This document shows, in pieces, positions 35,418 to 44,767 of a stretch of DNA of 64,000 bases (positions within the stretch are counted from its first letter, which is position 1; each line of letters opens with the position of its first letter). Source of the stretch: Chitinophagaceae bacterium (GTDB lineage: Bacteria > Bacteroidota > Bacteroidia > Chitinophagales > Chitinophagaceae); NCBI GenBank assembly GCA_017307735.1, contig JAFKGR010000017.1:1-64000 (forward strand). The letters run 5' to 3'. Below the pieces are notes generated by a model. The model worked only from the letters and a program-made list of their open reading frames with translations. It did no database searches and was not told the DNA's origin. The position numbers were made by a program, and so were the translations under genes.

Positions 35418-35855
35418 ATGAAACAATTGCTTTTCATAAGTTTTATTTTCCTTACCGGTATGCAACAGGCATGCAGCCAGGCAGAACCTGTAAACTGGAC
35501 GGAAGATCAATTGGAACAACCCGCAGATCTTGCGAGGAAAATCGATGAAAATAAAAATATTCCGGTCATCATCAATGTAGGCCCCGGAGTTATTATTCCC
35601 AACTCCATTGATGCAGGGATGGCAAGCGAGCCTGAAGGGATTCAGAAATTCAAAGAAATACTTTCTGCCTATTCTAAGAACAGTTCTATTGTTATTTATT
35701 GCGGATGTTGTCCTTTTGACCATTGCCCGAATGTAAGGCCGGCCATCGATGTTTTAAAACAAGAGGGCTATACTAATTTCCGCTTGTTGAATTTACCTCA
35801 AAACATACGTACTGACTGGATAGCCAAAGGATATCCCACAATTAAGGAACAATGA
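35418..35855 (+). CDS. Exported rhodanese-like protein with Cys-rich active loop
   Basis: About 145 residues from ATG 35418. It has a hydrophobic signal with a lipobox-like QQAC (Cys near 18), then a rhodanese-like fold (IPVIINVGPGVIIPNSIDAG, SSIVIYCGCCPFDHCPNVRPAIDVLKQEGYTNFRLLN). The loop CGCCPFDHCPN holds four Cys where classical rhodaneses have a single catalytic Cys followed by an Arg-rich loop, so sulfurtransferase, redox or metal binding are all possible. In-frame TTG or ATG starts upstream (35376, 35397) are less likely. The next gene overlaps its stop by 4 bases. Confidence 0.75.
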   Translation: MKQLLFISFIFLTGMQQACSQAEPVNWTEDQLEQPADLARKIDENKNIPVIINVGPGVIIPNSIDAGMASEPEGIQKFKEILSAYSKNSSIVIYCGCCPFDHCPNVRPAIDVLKQEGYTNFRLLNLPQNIRTDWIAKGYPTIKEQ

Positions 35856-36496
35856 AATTTTATAAGATGATGAAGACTTTGTTTTCTGTACTTGTCCTCT
35901 TATTCTTTTATGAAGGAAGCTACAGCCAGGATTTTACAGATACCCGCAAGAGGAATGAATCTTTTGTCAGATTGCAACCACCCGTTGTCAGATCGGAAGT
36001 TGCTCACTTTTCATTTAAGGGAATCAGTGAAAGTGCGCAGGCTCCTAAATTGCGTGAAATAACTCCGCTGATAGTCAAAAAAGATAGTTTGGTTTTTAAA
36101 GAAGACAACATTTATGCAAAGGTCAACCTGGTTCCTTTTGATCCCAAGGCGCATAAACTTAATTATGATGAAAAAACACTAATCAGAATTGATCGGCGGA
36201 CTTATTACGGGAATTATGGAAATATTCCTGCGACATCCATCGGTTCTGTTTTGATGATTATCGATGGCGATACTGTCAATATCCCGCCTATTGCCTACCA
36301 GGACTTGCACAACATGAATTTTACTTATCTGGACAAGGGCATATTGAGAACAAGAGATGCCATTTATTTTTCAAAAGACGGGCGGCGATTATACCTCTAT
36401 CTTTTTTCAAAAGATAATACCGGAAGTTATGAGGTGACATTTATCTTTCAGGACAAACAATATGCGAGAAGGGTTTTGGATTATGGGTTTCTTTAG
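35852..36496 (+). CDS. Exported protein of unknown function
   Basis: A 214-residue protein with a signal peptide (about 1-25, ending SYSQ). The mature part is mixed beta-rich with no recognised domain; residues 95-140 (KLNYDEKTLIRIDRRTYYG, IGSVLMIIDGDTV) are the most ordered-looking. The ATG overlaps the stop of the rhodanese-type gene by 4 bases, so the two envelope proteins are probably made together and may act together. Confidence 0.6.
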   Translation: MKFYKMMKTLFSVLVLLFFYEGSYSQDFTDTRKRNESFVRLQPPVVRSEVAHFSFKGISESAQAPKLREITPLIVKKDSLVFKEDNIYAKVNLVPFDPKAHKLNYDEKTLIRIDRRTYYGNYGNIPATSIGSVLMIIDGDTVNIPPIAYQDLHNMNFTYLDKGILRTRDAIYFSKDGRRLYLYLFSKDNTGSYEVTFIFQDKQYARRVLDYGFL

Positions 36497-36539
36497 TATA
36501 AAACATTATTGATATAGGTGAAAGGTATTTTGTAATGAT

Positions 36540-36547
36540 TACTTTTG
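36540..36547 (+). promoter_or_regulatory. -7 promoter element of the phosphate operon
   Basis: TACTTTTG fits TAnnTTTG and lies 15 bases before ATG 36563. It supports an independent promoter for the DUF47-Pit pair. Confidence 0.45.
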
Positions 36548-36562
36548 CATGAAATTTTGCAA

Positions 36563-37210
36563 ATGCCTTTCAACTCTATTCTGAAATTATTTTTACCGAA
36601 AGACAAAGTTTTTTTCAATCTGTTTGAAGAGGTGGCGGAAAATGTTTTAAAAATGGCCACCGAACTTCGCAACCTGATTTATGAAACCGACCCTGAAAAA
36701 AGGTTGGTCATTAATAAGCAAATAGCGGATCTCGAACATGAGAACGACAATTTCACTCACCGGATATTTACAGAATTAGGAAGGAATTTTATCACACCAT
36801 TCGACAGGGAAGATGTTCACTATCTTGCTTCAGCGCTTGATGATATATGCGATTATATTAATAGCTGTTCAAAGAAAATTGTTTATTATAAAGTAAATCC
36901 CAATGAAACTACTTTTCAGAAAATGGCTGACCTGATTCTGAAGGGATGTTCAGAAGTGAGAAAAGCCGTACTGGAATTGAGAGATATGAAAAATCTCAGA
37001 AGGATTACAGATGCGATGGTGGCCATCAATAGTGTAGAAAACCAGGCTGACGATATTTTTGATTTGAGCATTGAAGATTTATTTGAAAAAGAACCGGATG
37101 CCAAAGAGGTTATTAAAAAAAGAGAAATTTATCAGGTGCTGGAAATTATTACAGATAAATGTGAAGACGCATCTAATGTCATTGAATCCATCATTATTAA
37201 ATATGCGTAA
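36563..37210 (+). CDS. DUF47 (PhoU-like) phosphate transport accessory protein
   Basis: A 215-residue all-helical PhoU-like protein (PF01865): repeated helices with acidic metal-binding clusters (EHENDNFTHRIF, FITPFDREDVHYLASALDDICDYI, NSVENQADDIFD, KCEDASNVIESI). DUF47 proteins are encoded next to low-affinity phosphate transporters and modulate them. The Pit gene follows after 28 bases. The start is ATG 36563; a TTG 18 bases upstream overlaps the promoter and is rejected. Confidence 0.92.
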   Translation: MPFNSILKLFLPKDKVFFNLFEEVAENVLKMATELRNLIYETDPEKRLVINKQIADLEHENDNFTHRIFTELGRNFITPFDREDVHYLASALDDICDYINSCSKKIVYYKVNPNETTFQKMADLILKGCSEVRKAVLELRDMKNLRRITDAMVAINSVENQADDIFDLSIEDLFEKEPDAKEVIKKREIYQVLEIITDKCEDASNVIESIIIKYA

Positions 37211-37238
37211 GGAAACATTGCTCTGAAACTGAATTTGT

Positions 37239-38435
37239 ATGTACACTTTTCTGATTGTTATCATTGCCCTTGCGCTTTTGTTTGATTACATCAATGGCTT
37301 TCATGATGCGGCCAATTCAATTGCAACAGTCGTTTCAACAAAAGTCCTTACTCCGTTTCAGGCTGTTGTTTGGGCAGCGGTTTTCAACTTTGCTGCGTAT
37401 TTTATTTTTAAGGAACACGGAGTTGCCGATACCATTGCAAAAACGGTGAAACAGGATTTTATCACTTTGCATGTGGTTTTTGCAGGCCTGATTGGGGCTA
37501 TCATCTGGAATTTAATTACCTGGTGGTTTGGAATTCCTTCTTCGTCGTCACATGCACTGATCGGTGGATTTGGTGGTGCAGCCATTGCACATGCCGGATT
37601 CAATTCCATTAATGCTGCACCCGTAATAAAAATTGTAAGTTTTATATTTCTCGCTCCGATTATAGGAATGATCGCTTCTTTTATAATTTCATTGTGGTTT
37701 ATTAATAGTTTCAGAAAAGGGCATCTTCCAAAAATTATATCATTCCTGGTTATTGTTGTAGTGATTTTGATTTTGTCAGCGATGCTTGAAACCGATAATT
37801 CGAAAATTGTTTCTCATTACCAAAACTATTATCTGCGGGTGATATTTTTTCACACCAATTTTAAATGGGTTCTCATGGCATTTATTTTAATTGTCATGGC
37901 TATTTTTACATTCTTCCTCAACACAATGAATACGGTGAAAGCACACAAATGGTTTAAGAGGCTGCAGCTGGTTTCTTCAGGCGCTTTCAGTCTGGGGCAC
38001 GGTGGAAATGACGCCCAGAAAGTAATGGGAATCATTGCTGCTGCATTGATTGCACATGGATCTATTTCCTCCTTTGAAGAAATGCCTGTTTGGGTGCCCA
38101 TCTCCTGTTATTCTGCCATAGCATTGGGTACGCTGAGCGGCGGATGGAAGATTATCAAAACAATGGGAACCAGAATAACGAAGGTTACTCCTTTTGAAGG
38201 GGTGGCTGCTGAAACCGCCGGAGCTATTACACTTTTTATTACGGAATCACTGAAAATTCCCGTGAGTAGTACACATACGATAGCGGGTTCTATCATCGGA
38301 GTTGGGGCAACCAAAAGATTGTCGGCTGTGAGATGGGGAATTACAGTGAATCTGATCTGGGCCTGGATATTTACCATACCCGTCTGCGCAATTATAGGTG
38401 CAATAGTTTATTATATACAACATCTGTTTTATTAA
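37239..38435 (+). CDS. pit: Inorganic phosphate transporter, Pit family
   Basis: A 398-residue membrane protein with about ten transmembrane segments. The two PiT signature repeats are present: GFHDAANSIATVVSTK (near 20-35) and SGAFSLGHGGNDAQKVMG (near 247-264). Pit carriers take up metal-phosphate with protons or sodium at low affinity. With the upstream DUF47 gene it forms a standard two-gene phosphate uptake unit. Confidence 0.95.
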   Translation: MYTFLIVIIALALLFDYINGFHDAANSIATVVSTKVLTPFQAVVWAAVFNFAAYFIFKEHGVADTIAKTVKQDFITLHVVFAGLIGAIIWNLITWWFGIPSSSSHALIGGFGGAAIAHAGFNSINAAPVIKIVSFIFLAPIIGMIASFIISLWFINSFRKGHLPKIISFLVIVVVILILSAMLETDNSKIVSHYQNYYLRVIFFHTNFKWVLMAFILIVMAIFTFFLNTMNTVKAHKWFKRLQLVSSGAFSLGHGGNDAQKVMGIIAAALIAHGSISSFEEMPVWVPISCYSAIALGTLSGGWKIIKTMGTRITKVTPFEGVAAETAGAITLFITESLKIPVSSTHTIAGSIIGVGATKRLSAVRWGITVNLIWAWIFTIPVCAIIGAIVYYIQHLFY

Positions 38436-38468
38436 GGATTTCTCATTAAGATTTATTATTTTGGATAT

Positions 38469-39524
38469 ATGGATAAAATTCTTGTAACGGGTGGATGCGG
38501 TTACATAGGCAGCCACACCATAACTGATTTGATTGAAAATAATTTTGAGGTTATTTCAATTGACAATAATTCGCGGTCCACGATGGCATTATTGAATGGA
38601 ATCAGGCAGATAACAGGAAAAGAAGTGAAGAATTACAAAGTGGATTTGTGCAATTACGATGAAACATTTGCAGTGTTTCAGGAAAATCCGGATATCAAAG
38701 GCATTATTCATTTTGCTGCTTACAAAGCGGTGGGCGAATCTGTAAATAAACCTTTGATGTATTTTGAAAATAATCTCTTTTCATTAGTCAATATTTTAAA
38801 ATGTGCCGCTGAATTTAAGGTTCCTCATTTTATTTTCAGTTCTTCCTGTACGGTTTATGGAAATCCGGATAAAATTCCTGTAACTGAATCTTCGCCAATA
38901 CTTCCGGCCGAATCACCTTACGGGGCAACCAAGCAAATGGGTGAGCAGATTGTGCGGGATGTGACAATTGCAAATGGATTGAAAAGTGTTTTACTGCGGT
39001 ATTTTAATCCGGTTGGCGCTCACCCTTCTTCCAATATCGGTGAATTGCCATTGGGTAAACCGGAAAACCTGGTACCTGTCATTACTCAAACCGCTATCGG
39101 AAAAATTCCTCAACTGACAGTTTATGGAGATGATTATGATACAAGGGATGGTTCATGTATCCGCGATTTTGTTCACGTTTGTGATATTGCAAATGCCCAT
39201 ACGCTGGCTCTTCAATATCTCATTGGTAAGAAAAACAAATCAGATGTTTCTGTTTTCAACCTGGGCACAGGCAATGGCGTTACCGTTCTGGAAGCAATCA
39301 AAGCATTTGAAAAAGTAAGTGGTAGATCTCTGAACTATAAAATCGGAGCACGTCGTCCGGGAGATGTAATTGCAGTTTATTCGGATAATTCTTTTGCCAG
39401 AAATGAACTTGGCTGGAAAATTAAATATTCACTCGACGATATGATGAAAACTGCATGGGATTGGGAATTGAAATTGGCCGAAGACGAATCCCTTCATAAA
39501 AATGCCAATTATAAAATGAATTAG
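38469..39524 (+). CDS. galE: UDP-glucose 4-epimerase
   Basis: A 351-residue extended short-chain dehydrogenase with the NAD-binding GGCGYIGSH (about 8-16), the catalytic Ser in FSSSCTVYG, the YxxxK dyad in YGATK (near 155) and the substrate region RYFNPVGAH. GalE interconverts UDP-glucose and UDP-galactose (or the N-acetyl forms) for cell-surface glycans. The length is normal. It starts 33 bases after pit. Confidence 0.95.
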   Translation: MDKILVTGGCGYIGSHTITDLIENNFEVISIDNNSRSTMALLNGIRQITGKEVKNYKVDLCNYDETFAVFQENPDIKGIIHFAAYKAVGESVNKPLMYFENNLFSLVNILKCAAEFKVPHFIFSSSCTVYGNPDKIPVTESSPILPAESPYGATKQMGEQIVRDVTIANGLKSVLLRYFNPVGAHPSSNIGELPLGKPENLVPVITQTAIGKIPQLTVYGDDYDTRDGSCIRDFVHVCDIANAHTLALQYLIGKKNKSDVSVFNLGTGNGVTVLEAIKAFEKVSGRSLNYKIGARRPGDVIAVYSDNSFARNELGWKIKYSLDDMMKTAWDWELKLAEDESLHKNANYKMN

Positions 39525-39593
39525 AACGGGTCACTTTCATTATTTTACCATTTCTATTGAATTAACCTCTTACCGGCATCGGTACTGAATATG

Positions 39594-39601
39594 TATCTTT
39601 G
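39594..39601 (+). promoter_or_regulatory. -7 promoter element of the TPR gene
   Basis: TATCTTTG fits TAnnTTTG, 47 bases before ATG 39649. Confidence 0.4.
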
Positions 39602-39648
39602 CTCACTTGCCTTTAGTGGCTATTCATCACTACTGTATTTTATCTTGT

Positions 39649-40302
39649 ATGACCAAAGTTTTGAATTTTGTAATTAAGTACCGGCTGATATTGGGTGCAA
39701 TCTTTTTGATTGCGGCTGTTTATGTAAATATCCAATCGAGTTTCTGGCCTTCCTTCGTTTTATACTTTGTCGGAGCTGTTCTGGTAATCGGCCATTTTCT
39801 GTTTGGCCCGATGAGGTTGATACAAGGTTACATGGAAGAGGGCGATATGGAAGGCGCACAAAAAGTAATGGATTCAATCTGGTTTCCGGGCTTACTGATT
39901 AAGCCGGTAAGGTCTGTTTATTATACATTGAAAGGAAATCTTGCTATGGTTCACCAGGATTTTGATGAGGCAGAAAAGCACATGAAAAAAAGCCTGAACC
40001 TGGGGATGCCAATTAAAGAAGCTGAAGGCGCAAATAAATTGCAATTGGGTATGTTAAGCCTCCAGAAAGGAAATTTTAAAGAAGCTGAATCTTTCATCCG
40101 GCAGGCTATCAGAGCAGGATTGCCCGATAAAGAAAATCAGGCAGCAGCTTATTTACAATTGTCTTCCATCATGGTGAATAAAAGAGAATTCAGGGCAGCT
40201 AAGGAATATTTCAGAAAGGTAAAAGCGCTAAAACCCAATACACCGCAAATCAAGGATCAGATTAAACAGATGGAAAAATATATTTCACGCATTCCCGGAT
40301 AA
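39649..40302 (+). CDS. Membrane-anchored TPR protein
   Basis: About 217 residues. Two hydrophobic helices at the start (VIKYRLILGAIFLIAAVYVN and FVLYFVGAVLVIGHFLF) are followed by three to four tetratricopeptide repeats (about 70-210: GNLAMVHQDFDEAEKHMKKSL, LGMLSLQKGNFKEAESFIRQA, LSSIMVNKREFRAAKEYFRKV). It is probably an inner-membrane scaffold. The start is ATG 39649 rather than a TTG at 39607. A Big_5 lipoprotein follows after 5 bases, so the pair is likely co-expressed. Confidence 0.8.
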   Translation: MTKVLNFVIKYRLILGAIFLIAAVYVNIQSSFWPSFVLYFVGAVLVIGHFLFGPMRLIQGYMEEGDMEGAQKVMDSIWFPGLLIKPVRSVYYTLKGNLAMVHQDFDEAEKHMKKSLNLGMPIKEAEGANKLQLGMLSLQKGNFKEAESFIRQAIRAGLPDKENQAAAYLQLSSIMVNKREFRAAKEYFRKVKALKPNTPQIKDQIKQMEKYISRIPG

Positions 40303-40307
40303 GCCCA

Positions 40308-41693
40308 ATGAAAAAGCTGAGTACAATTACCACCGTTTTATTAATAGGTTCGGTATTTTGTTATATCTCTATTTTTTCCGGTGGTTGTGCACAAATAGGA
40401 ATGCCGGTCGGCGGGCCCAGAGATACCATCCCTCCTAACCTGGTGCAGGCGACACCGCCGAATTTTTCAACAAATTTCAAGAGCAATAAGATCTCTCTTC
40501 TGTTTGATGAATACATTCAATTGGACAATCCGCTGAAAAATGTAATCGTATCTCCTTTGCCAAAGAAAAATCCGTTTATCGATTTTAAATTAAAAACAGT
40601 CACAGTCAAATTATTTGACACCCTAAAACCAAATACAACCTATTCTCTGCAGTTTGGCAATACCATCAAAGATTTGAATGAGGGGAATCCGCTGGGAAAT
40701 TTTGATTACGTTTTTTCTACCGGAAAATCCATCGACTCTCTGATTCTCGAAGGTGATGTATTTGTTGCAGAAACAGGTTCGGTTGATACCACGCTGACTA
40801 TTCTGCTTCATGCAGATTTAACCGATTCGGCCGTTGCTAAACACCGTCCGGATTATATTACAAGGCCAGACAGAAAAGGACATTTTGTTTTCAAATTCCT
40901 GCATCCCGGAGATTATCACATTTTTGCTGTAAAAGATGAAGGTGGCCAGTTTATGTACACCAGTCCGCTTCAATTATTTGCTTTTTATGACAGCATTGTA
41001 AAACCTGCATTGACAGAGAATGCCCCCATCGAATTATATGCTTTCCAGGCTGAGAAAGAAGCGCCTAAAAAGAGCAAACCGAAAGCCGGGGAACCTCTTA
41101 AATTTGGTAGCTCGCTGTCAGGTGGCATTCAGGATTTGCTGTCGCCTCTGTTTTTGAGCTTTAATTATCCGGTAGAAATTGATACTTCGAAAATTGAATT
41201 GACTGATACACTTTATAAGAAACTTCCGGGAACAACAATTTCACTCGATTCAACCAAACAATTAGTTACCGTTCAACATGCCTGGGCAGGAGGTGAAAAG
41301 TATAACCTGATTATTGATACGGTTGCTGCGAGGGATTCACTTGGGAAAGGCCTTTCAAAAAATGATACACTTCGATTCACTGTAAAAAATGAGAGTGAAT
41401 ACGGAACAATAAAATTGACATTTAAGAATCTGGAAAAATATTCCAGCCCGCTGTTGCAACTGGTAAATGATAAGGGAGATGTGCAAACCTTTTCGATATC
41501 GGGAAATGTATTCGAAAAGAAATTAATTCAGCCCGGAACTTACCACATCCAAATTCTTGAAGACACCAATCATAATGGAAAGTGGGATACAGGGAATTAT
41601 TATGAAAAATTACAACCAGAAAAAGTACACCGGATCACAGAAACAATTTCCATCAGAGCCAACTGGGATAATGAGCGGGATGTGGTGTTGTGA
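40308..41693 (+). CDS. Lipoprotein with Ig-like (Big_5) domain
   Basis: A 461-residue protein with a hydrophobic signal and lipobox SGGC (Cys near 27). Directly after follows the motif PVGGPRDTIPPNLVQATPP and a bacterial Ig-like Big_5 domain (about 40-145: ISLLFDEYIQLDN, LKPNTTYSLQFGNTIKDLNEGN). The later part is beta-rich, with a Lys/Pro linker near 250. This is a common Bacteroidota envelope lipoprotein of unknown function. It is adjacent to the TPR gene and convergent with the ABC permease. Confidence 0.8.
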   Translation: MKKLSTITTVLLIGSVFCYISIFSGGCAQIGMPVGGPRDTIPPNLVQATPPNFSTNFKSNKISLLFDEYIQLDNPLKNVIVSPLPKKNPFIDFKLKTVTVKLFDTLKPNTTYSLQFGNTIKDLNEGNPLGNFDYVFSTGKSIDSLILEGDVFVAETGSVDTTLTILLHADLTDSAVAKHRPDYITRPDRKGHFVFKFLHPGDYHIFAVKDEGGQFMYTSPLQLFAFYDSIVKPALTENAPIELYAFQAEKEAPKKSKPKAGEPLKFGSSLSGGIQDLLSPLFLSFNYPVEIDTSKIELTDTLYKKLPGTTISLDSTKQLVTVQHAWAGGEKYNLIIDTVAARDSLGKGLSKNDTLRFTVKNESEYGTIKLTFKNLEKYSSPLLQLVNDKGDVQTFSISGNVFEKKLIQPGTYHIQILEDTNHNGKWDTGNYYEKLQPEKVHRITETISIRANWDNERDVVL

Positions 41694-41696
41694 TAT

Positions 41697-43016
41697 TTAC
41701 GATTTTCTAAACAACCATTTTCCGATTTCCTTCAATGTTACTTTTTTGCCGTACAATAAAATTCCTGTCCGGTAAATTTTTGCCGCAATGTAGGTAGTGA
41801 AAGTAAATCCTCCCACAAGCAACACGATGGATAATATCAATTCCCAGGGCAGTACATTTCCTGAAGGTATCCGCGCCATCATAACAATGGGAGAGGAGAA
41901 GGGAATGATGCTTCCCCAAACGGCAAGTGTGGAATCAGGGTTCGAAATAACAGCAGTCATCAACACAAATGAAAGGATAATTGGCATGGTAATCGGAATG
42001 GTAAGTGCCTGTGCATCCTGAGGATCTTCATTGACAATGCTGCCTGCCGCAGCAAATAAAGATGCATAAAAAAGGTACCCGGCCAGAAAATAAAATATAA
42101 AGCAGGGGATTATCAGCAGCCAGTTGGCAGACAGGAAGGTACTTTTTGCACTGAGAAATTCTGAGGGAAGTGAAGATCCCTGCTGGCTTGCAAGTGCAGC
42201 CTGGAGCGAGTCTGTATTCGCAGCCAATCCGTGTGACAGGAAAAAAGTTCCGGCAGCCAATAATATGATTACAAGAATGAACCACATAAAAAGCTGGGTC
42301 AGCCCGACAGCGGCAATGCCAATAATTTTACCCGCCATCAATTGAAAAGGCCGCACTGAGCTGATGATGACTTCTGCAATCCGGTTGGTTTTCTCTTCCA
42401 TCACACCCCGCATTACCGAAGCGCCATATATTATCAAAACGAAATAGATCAGAAACCCGCTCCCGAAGCCTATTCCATAAGAAAGAAGCGGATTGGAGTG
42501 TTCCGTTTTATTTCCTTTATTCACTACAGCCGAAAACCGGTACAACTGTTCAGGTTTTACCTTGTTGATGGAGTCAAGTAATTTTTTATCGATGTGGTTT
42601 TCCAGAAAAACTTTGTTTCTTATGGCTTCATCAATTCCATCTTTAACGTCATCCTGGGTGGCGATGTTTATTTGTTTGGCAGAAACCAGCTTTATGGAAT
42701 CTCCGGATGAAGAATGGTTTTCGGGGATAAACAGAAATGCAGTATAACCTTTTTGCGCAAAGTTGTTTTCGTTTACCTCAGTTGTAAAATCATATTCTAT
42801 ATTGGCCTTGTCTCTGAAGGAAGATTTGAAAAGGCCGCTTTGATCATTGACGGCAATTTTTTGTTTTTCTCCCTGAGATTTGGATGTCAGATAAGCGGTT
42901 CCAAATACAAACAGAAGAATAAACAGCGGCAGGAGGATTGTAGAAAGAATAAAGGTTCGGTTTCTTACCCGCGTGAAATATTCTCTTTTAATAATGAGCC
43001 AGATTTTACTTTTCAT
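41697..43016 (-). CDS. ABC transporter permease, NatB-like
   Basis: A 439-residue ABC-2 type permease: one N-terminal transmembrane helix (about 20-42), a large extracytoplasmic domain, then five to six helices (about 185-410). GASVMRGVMEEKTNRIAEVIISS is the typical coupling segment of NatB/CcmB-like exporters. It follows its ATPase gene by 12 bases in the leftward operon. The substrate is unknown; NatAB of Bacillus exports sodium, but that cannot be transferred here. Confidence 0.88.
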   Translation of the reverse strand: MKSKIWLIIKREYFTRVRNRTFILSTILLPLFILLFVFGTAYLTSKSQGEKQKIAVNDQSGLFKSSFRDKANIEYDFTTEVNENNFAQKGYTAFLFIPENHSSSGDSIKLVSAKQINIATQDDVKDGIDEAIRNKVFLENHIDKKLLDSINKVKPEQLYRFSAVVNKGNKTEHSNPLLSYGIGFGSGFLIYFVLIIYGASVMRGVMEEKTNRIAEVIISSVRPFQLMAGKIIGIAAVGLTQLFMWFILVIILLAAGTFFLSHGLAANTDSLQAALASQQGSSLPSEFLSAKSTFLSANWLLIIPCFIFYFLAGYLFYASLFAAAGSIVNEDPQDAQALTIPITMPIILSFVLMTAVISNPDSTLAVWGSIIPFSSPIVMMARIPSGNVLPWELILSIVLLVGGFTFTTYIAAKIYRTGILLYGKKVTLKEIGKWLFRKS

Positions 43017-43028
43017 AAGCGGATAGTT

Positions 43029-43958
43029 TTAATTTGGCTCTGAAAATGCAGGTGTGGACTGAATTTCATTCACCTGCTTAATGAAAATTTCATTCAGGGA
43101 AGGAAGTATTTCATTAAATAAATGGATGGATGCACCATGATCAAGGTATTCGCGAAGTACATCTGAAGGGTGATATCCTTTATTTATTCTTATGAGAGAT
43201 TCGAGATCTTTTTTCTCAATGATATCGAAGGATTGGGGTTCAAAGTAGTCCGGTGTTGAACTGAATCCGATTTTAAAAATATTCTCTTTAAAATCTTCCT
43301 TGATTTTTGTGAGGTCTCCGTCAAGTATCTTTTTTCCCCGGTTTACCAGGATTATTTTATTGCAGATTTCCTCCACTTGCTCCATGCGGTGTGTGCTGAA
43401 GATAATGGTGGTGCCTTGTTTACTAAGATTAAATATTTCCTGTTTAATCAGATTCGAATTGACCGGATCGAGGCCGCTGAAAGGTTCGTCGAGAATCAAT
43501 AGCCGGGGTTGATGAAGAACTGTAATTACAAATTGCAATTTTTGTCCCATTCCCTTACTGAGATCGTCCACTTTTTTATTCCACCAGCTTTGCATTTCAA
43601 ACTTCTCAAACCAATATTTGATTTGTTTTACTGCTTCTTTTTTTGTCATTCCCCTGAGCATGGAAAGGTACAATGCCTGCTCACCGATTTTCATTTTTTT
43701 GTAAAGACCTCTTTCTTCCGGCATATAACCAATCTTCATGATTTGATTCATCGGATCGAATGGTTTCCCCTGAAAAAGAATATCCCCTTCGTCGGGTAAA
43801 ATAATTCCGGTAATCATTCTCAGAAGCGTAGTTTTTCCTGCGCCATTGGGACCTAATAATCCATAAATATTTTCTCCTGAAACTTCAAAACTGATGTCAT
43901 CAACCGCTTTGTGACCGGAATAATATTTTTTAAGATTTCTGAGTTCGAGAAGCGGCAT
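43029..43958 (-). CDS. ABC transporter ATP-binding protein, NatA-like
   Basis: A 309-residue ATPase with Walker A GPNGAGKTTLL (about 36-46), signature DLSKGMGQKLQF, Walker B LLILDEPFSGLDP, the H-loop STHRMEQVEE, and a C-terminal DUF4162 extension (230-300) typical of NatA-type exporters. It pairs with the permease 12 bases downstream. DUF3127 lies 39 bases upstream in the same direction. Confidence 0.93.
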   Translation of the reverse strand: MPLLELRNLKKYYSGHKAVDDISFEVSGENIYGLLGPNGAGKTTLLRMITGIILPDEGDILFQGKPFDPMNQIMKIGYMPEERGLYKKMKIGEQALYLSMLRGMTKKEAVKQIKYWFEKFEMQSWWNKKVDDLSKGMGQKLQFVITVLHQPRLLILDEPFSGLDPVNSNLIKQEIFNLSKQGTTIIFSTHRMEQVEEICNKIILVNRGKKILDGDLTKIKEDFKENIFKIGFSSTPDYFEPQSFDIIEKKDLESLIRINKGYHPSDVLREYLDHGASIHLFNEILPSLNEIFIKQVNEIQSTPAFSEPN

Positions 43959-43997
43959 CGGTGGTTGTTAATTTAACTCAGTGAAAGAGAATGTTAA

Positions 43998-44375
43998 TCA
44001 AAACGGCAAATCATCATGGTCATTTGTTTCAGTTGCAGGATCCTTTCCCGGCAAGTCTTCCGGCTGATTTTTCGGCTCAGCTTCCGAAGCGGATTCAATG
44101 CGCCATGCATCCAGGTTATTGAAATAAGATACCTGCCCGTTTTTCTCCCATTTACTTCCGCGAATACTGAAGGTTACTCTTAATTTATCTCCCGGATTCA
44201 GACTGTCGAGAAGTGCTACACGGTCTTGTGTACACTGAAATTTGATATAATTTGTGATGGATTTACCATTGACATCTTCAGTATGTTCCAATATAAATTC
44301 TCTTACTTTGAAAGTTGCAGTTCTTTGTATAGAATCATATTTTTCGTAAAGCACTCCGGTTAATTCGAATTTCAT
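43998..44375 (-). CDS. DUF3127 domain protein
   Basis: About 125 residues from the ATG at 44375 (an in-frame ATG 18 bases further upstream is possible). The DUF3127 domain (about 1-95: FELTGVLYEKYDSIQRTATFKVREF, NYIKFQCTQDRVALLDSL, GDKLRVTFSIRGSKWEKNGQVSYFNNLDAWRI) has an OB-fold look and an acidic tail ending DDLPF. That ending recalls the C-terminal peptide of single-stranded DNA-binding proteins, suggesting an SSB-like protein (inference). The family is typical of Bacteroidota. Confidence 0.85.
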   Translation of the reverse strand: MKFELTGVLYEKYDSIQRTATFKVREFILEHTEDVNGKSITNYIKFQCTQDRVALLDSLNPGDKLRVTFSIRGSKWEKNGQVSYFNNLDAWRIESASEAEPKNQPEDLPGKDPATETNDHDDLPF

Positions 44376-44767
44376 TTTTTTTAAATTTTGCAAGGGGGGG
44401 GTAAAGTAACGAAAATATAACGTGCAGAAAATATTTATTCACACTTTTCCGGCAAGTGAGACTGAAAGTAATTTTACTCAATTTTTTATTTTATTGGATT
44501 AAATGGAAAATATTTACGGTAAAAATTGTTTGTAAATCAATACCTTCAAATATTAGAAGCGACTGAAAAAAAATCAAAAGGAATGTTTTCTGTTTGGAGT
44601 GGGAATTTTTTGACATAACCAAACAATAAAAAATTTTTTTTTCAACAAATTCTTTTGATATTCGCTCTCATGCTGAACGATTTTTTTTTGAGGCCATTTC
44701 TGGAAAAAACAAGTTCGAAAATCCCCGAAGAATTATTATACAAAATTTAAAGCTGCACGTAAAGTAA
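44376..44767. other. Regulatory gap upstream of dnaA
   Basis: 392 AT-rich bases between divergent DUF3127 and dnaA. It contains a G-run (GGGGGGGG near 44394), one DnaA-box match TTATTCACA at 44435-44443 that may serve dnaA autoregulation, and long A/T tracts near 44560-44660. No cluster of boxes is seen, so an origin here is not supported. Confidence 0.5.
44435..44443 (+). promoter_or_regulatory. DnaA-box match upstream of dnaA
   Basis: TTATTCACA fits TTWTNCACA and lies about 325 bases before the dnaA start in the shared divergent upstream region. Autoregulation by DnaA is a plausible but unproven role. Confidence 0.35.

Noticed and set aside
44376..44767. oriC directly upstream of dnaA
   Set aside because: Only one DnaA-box match is present and no box cluster or dyad array is seen.
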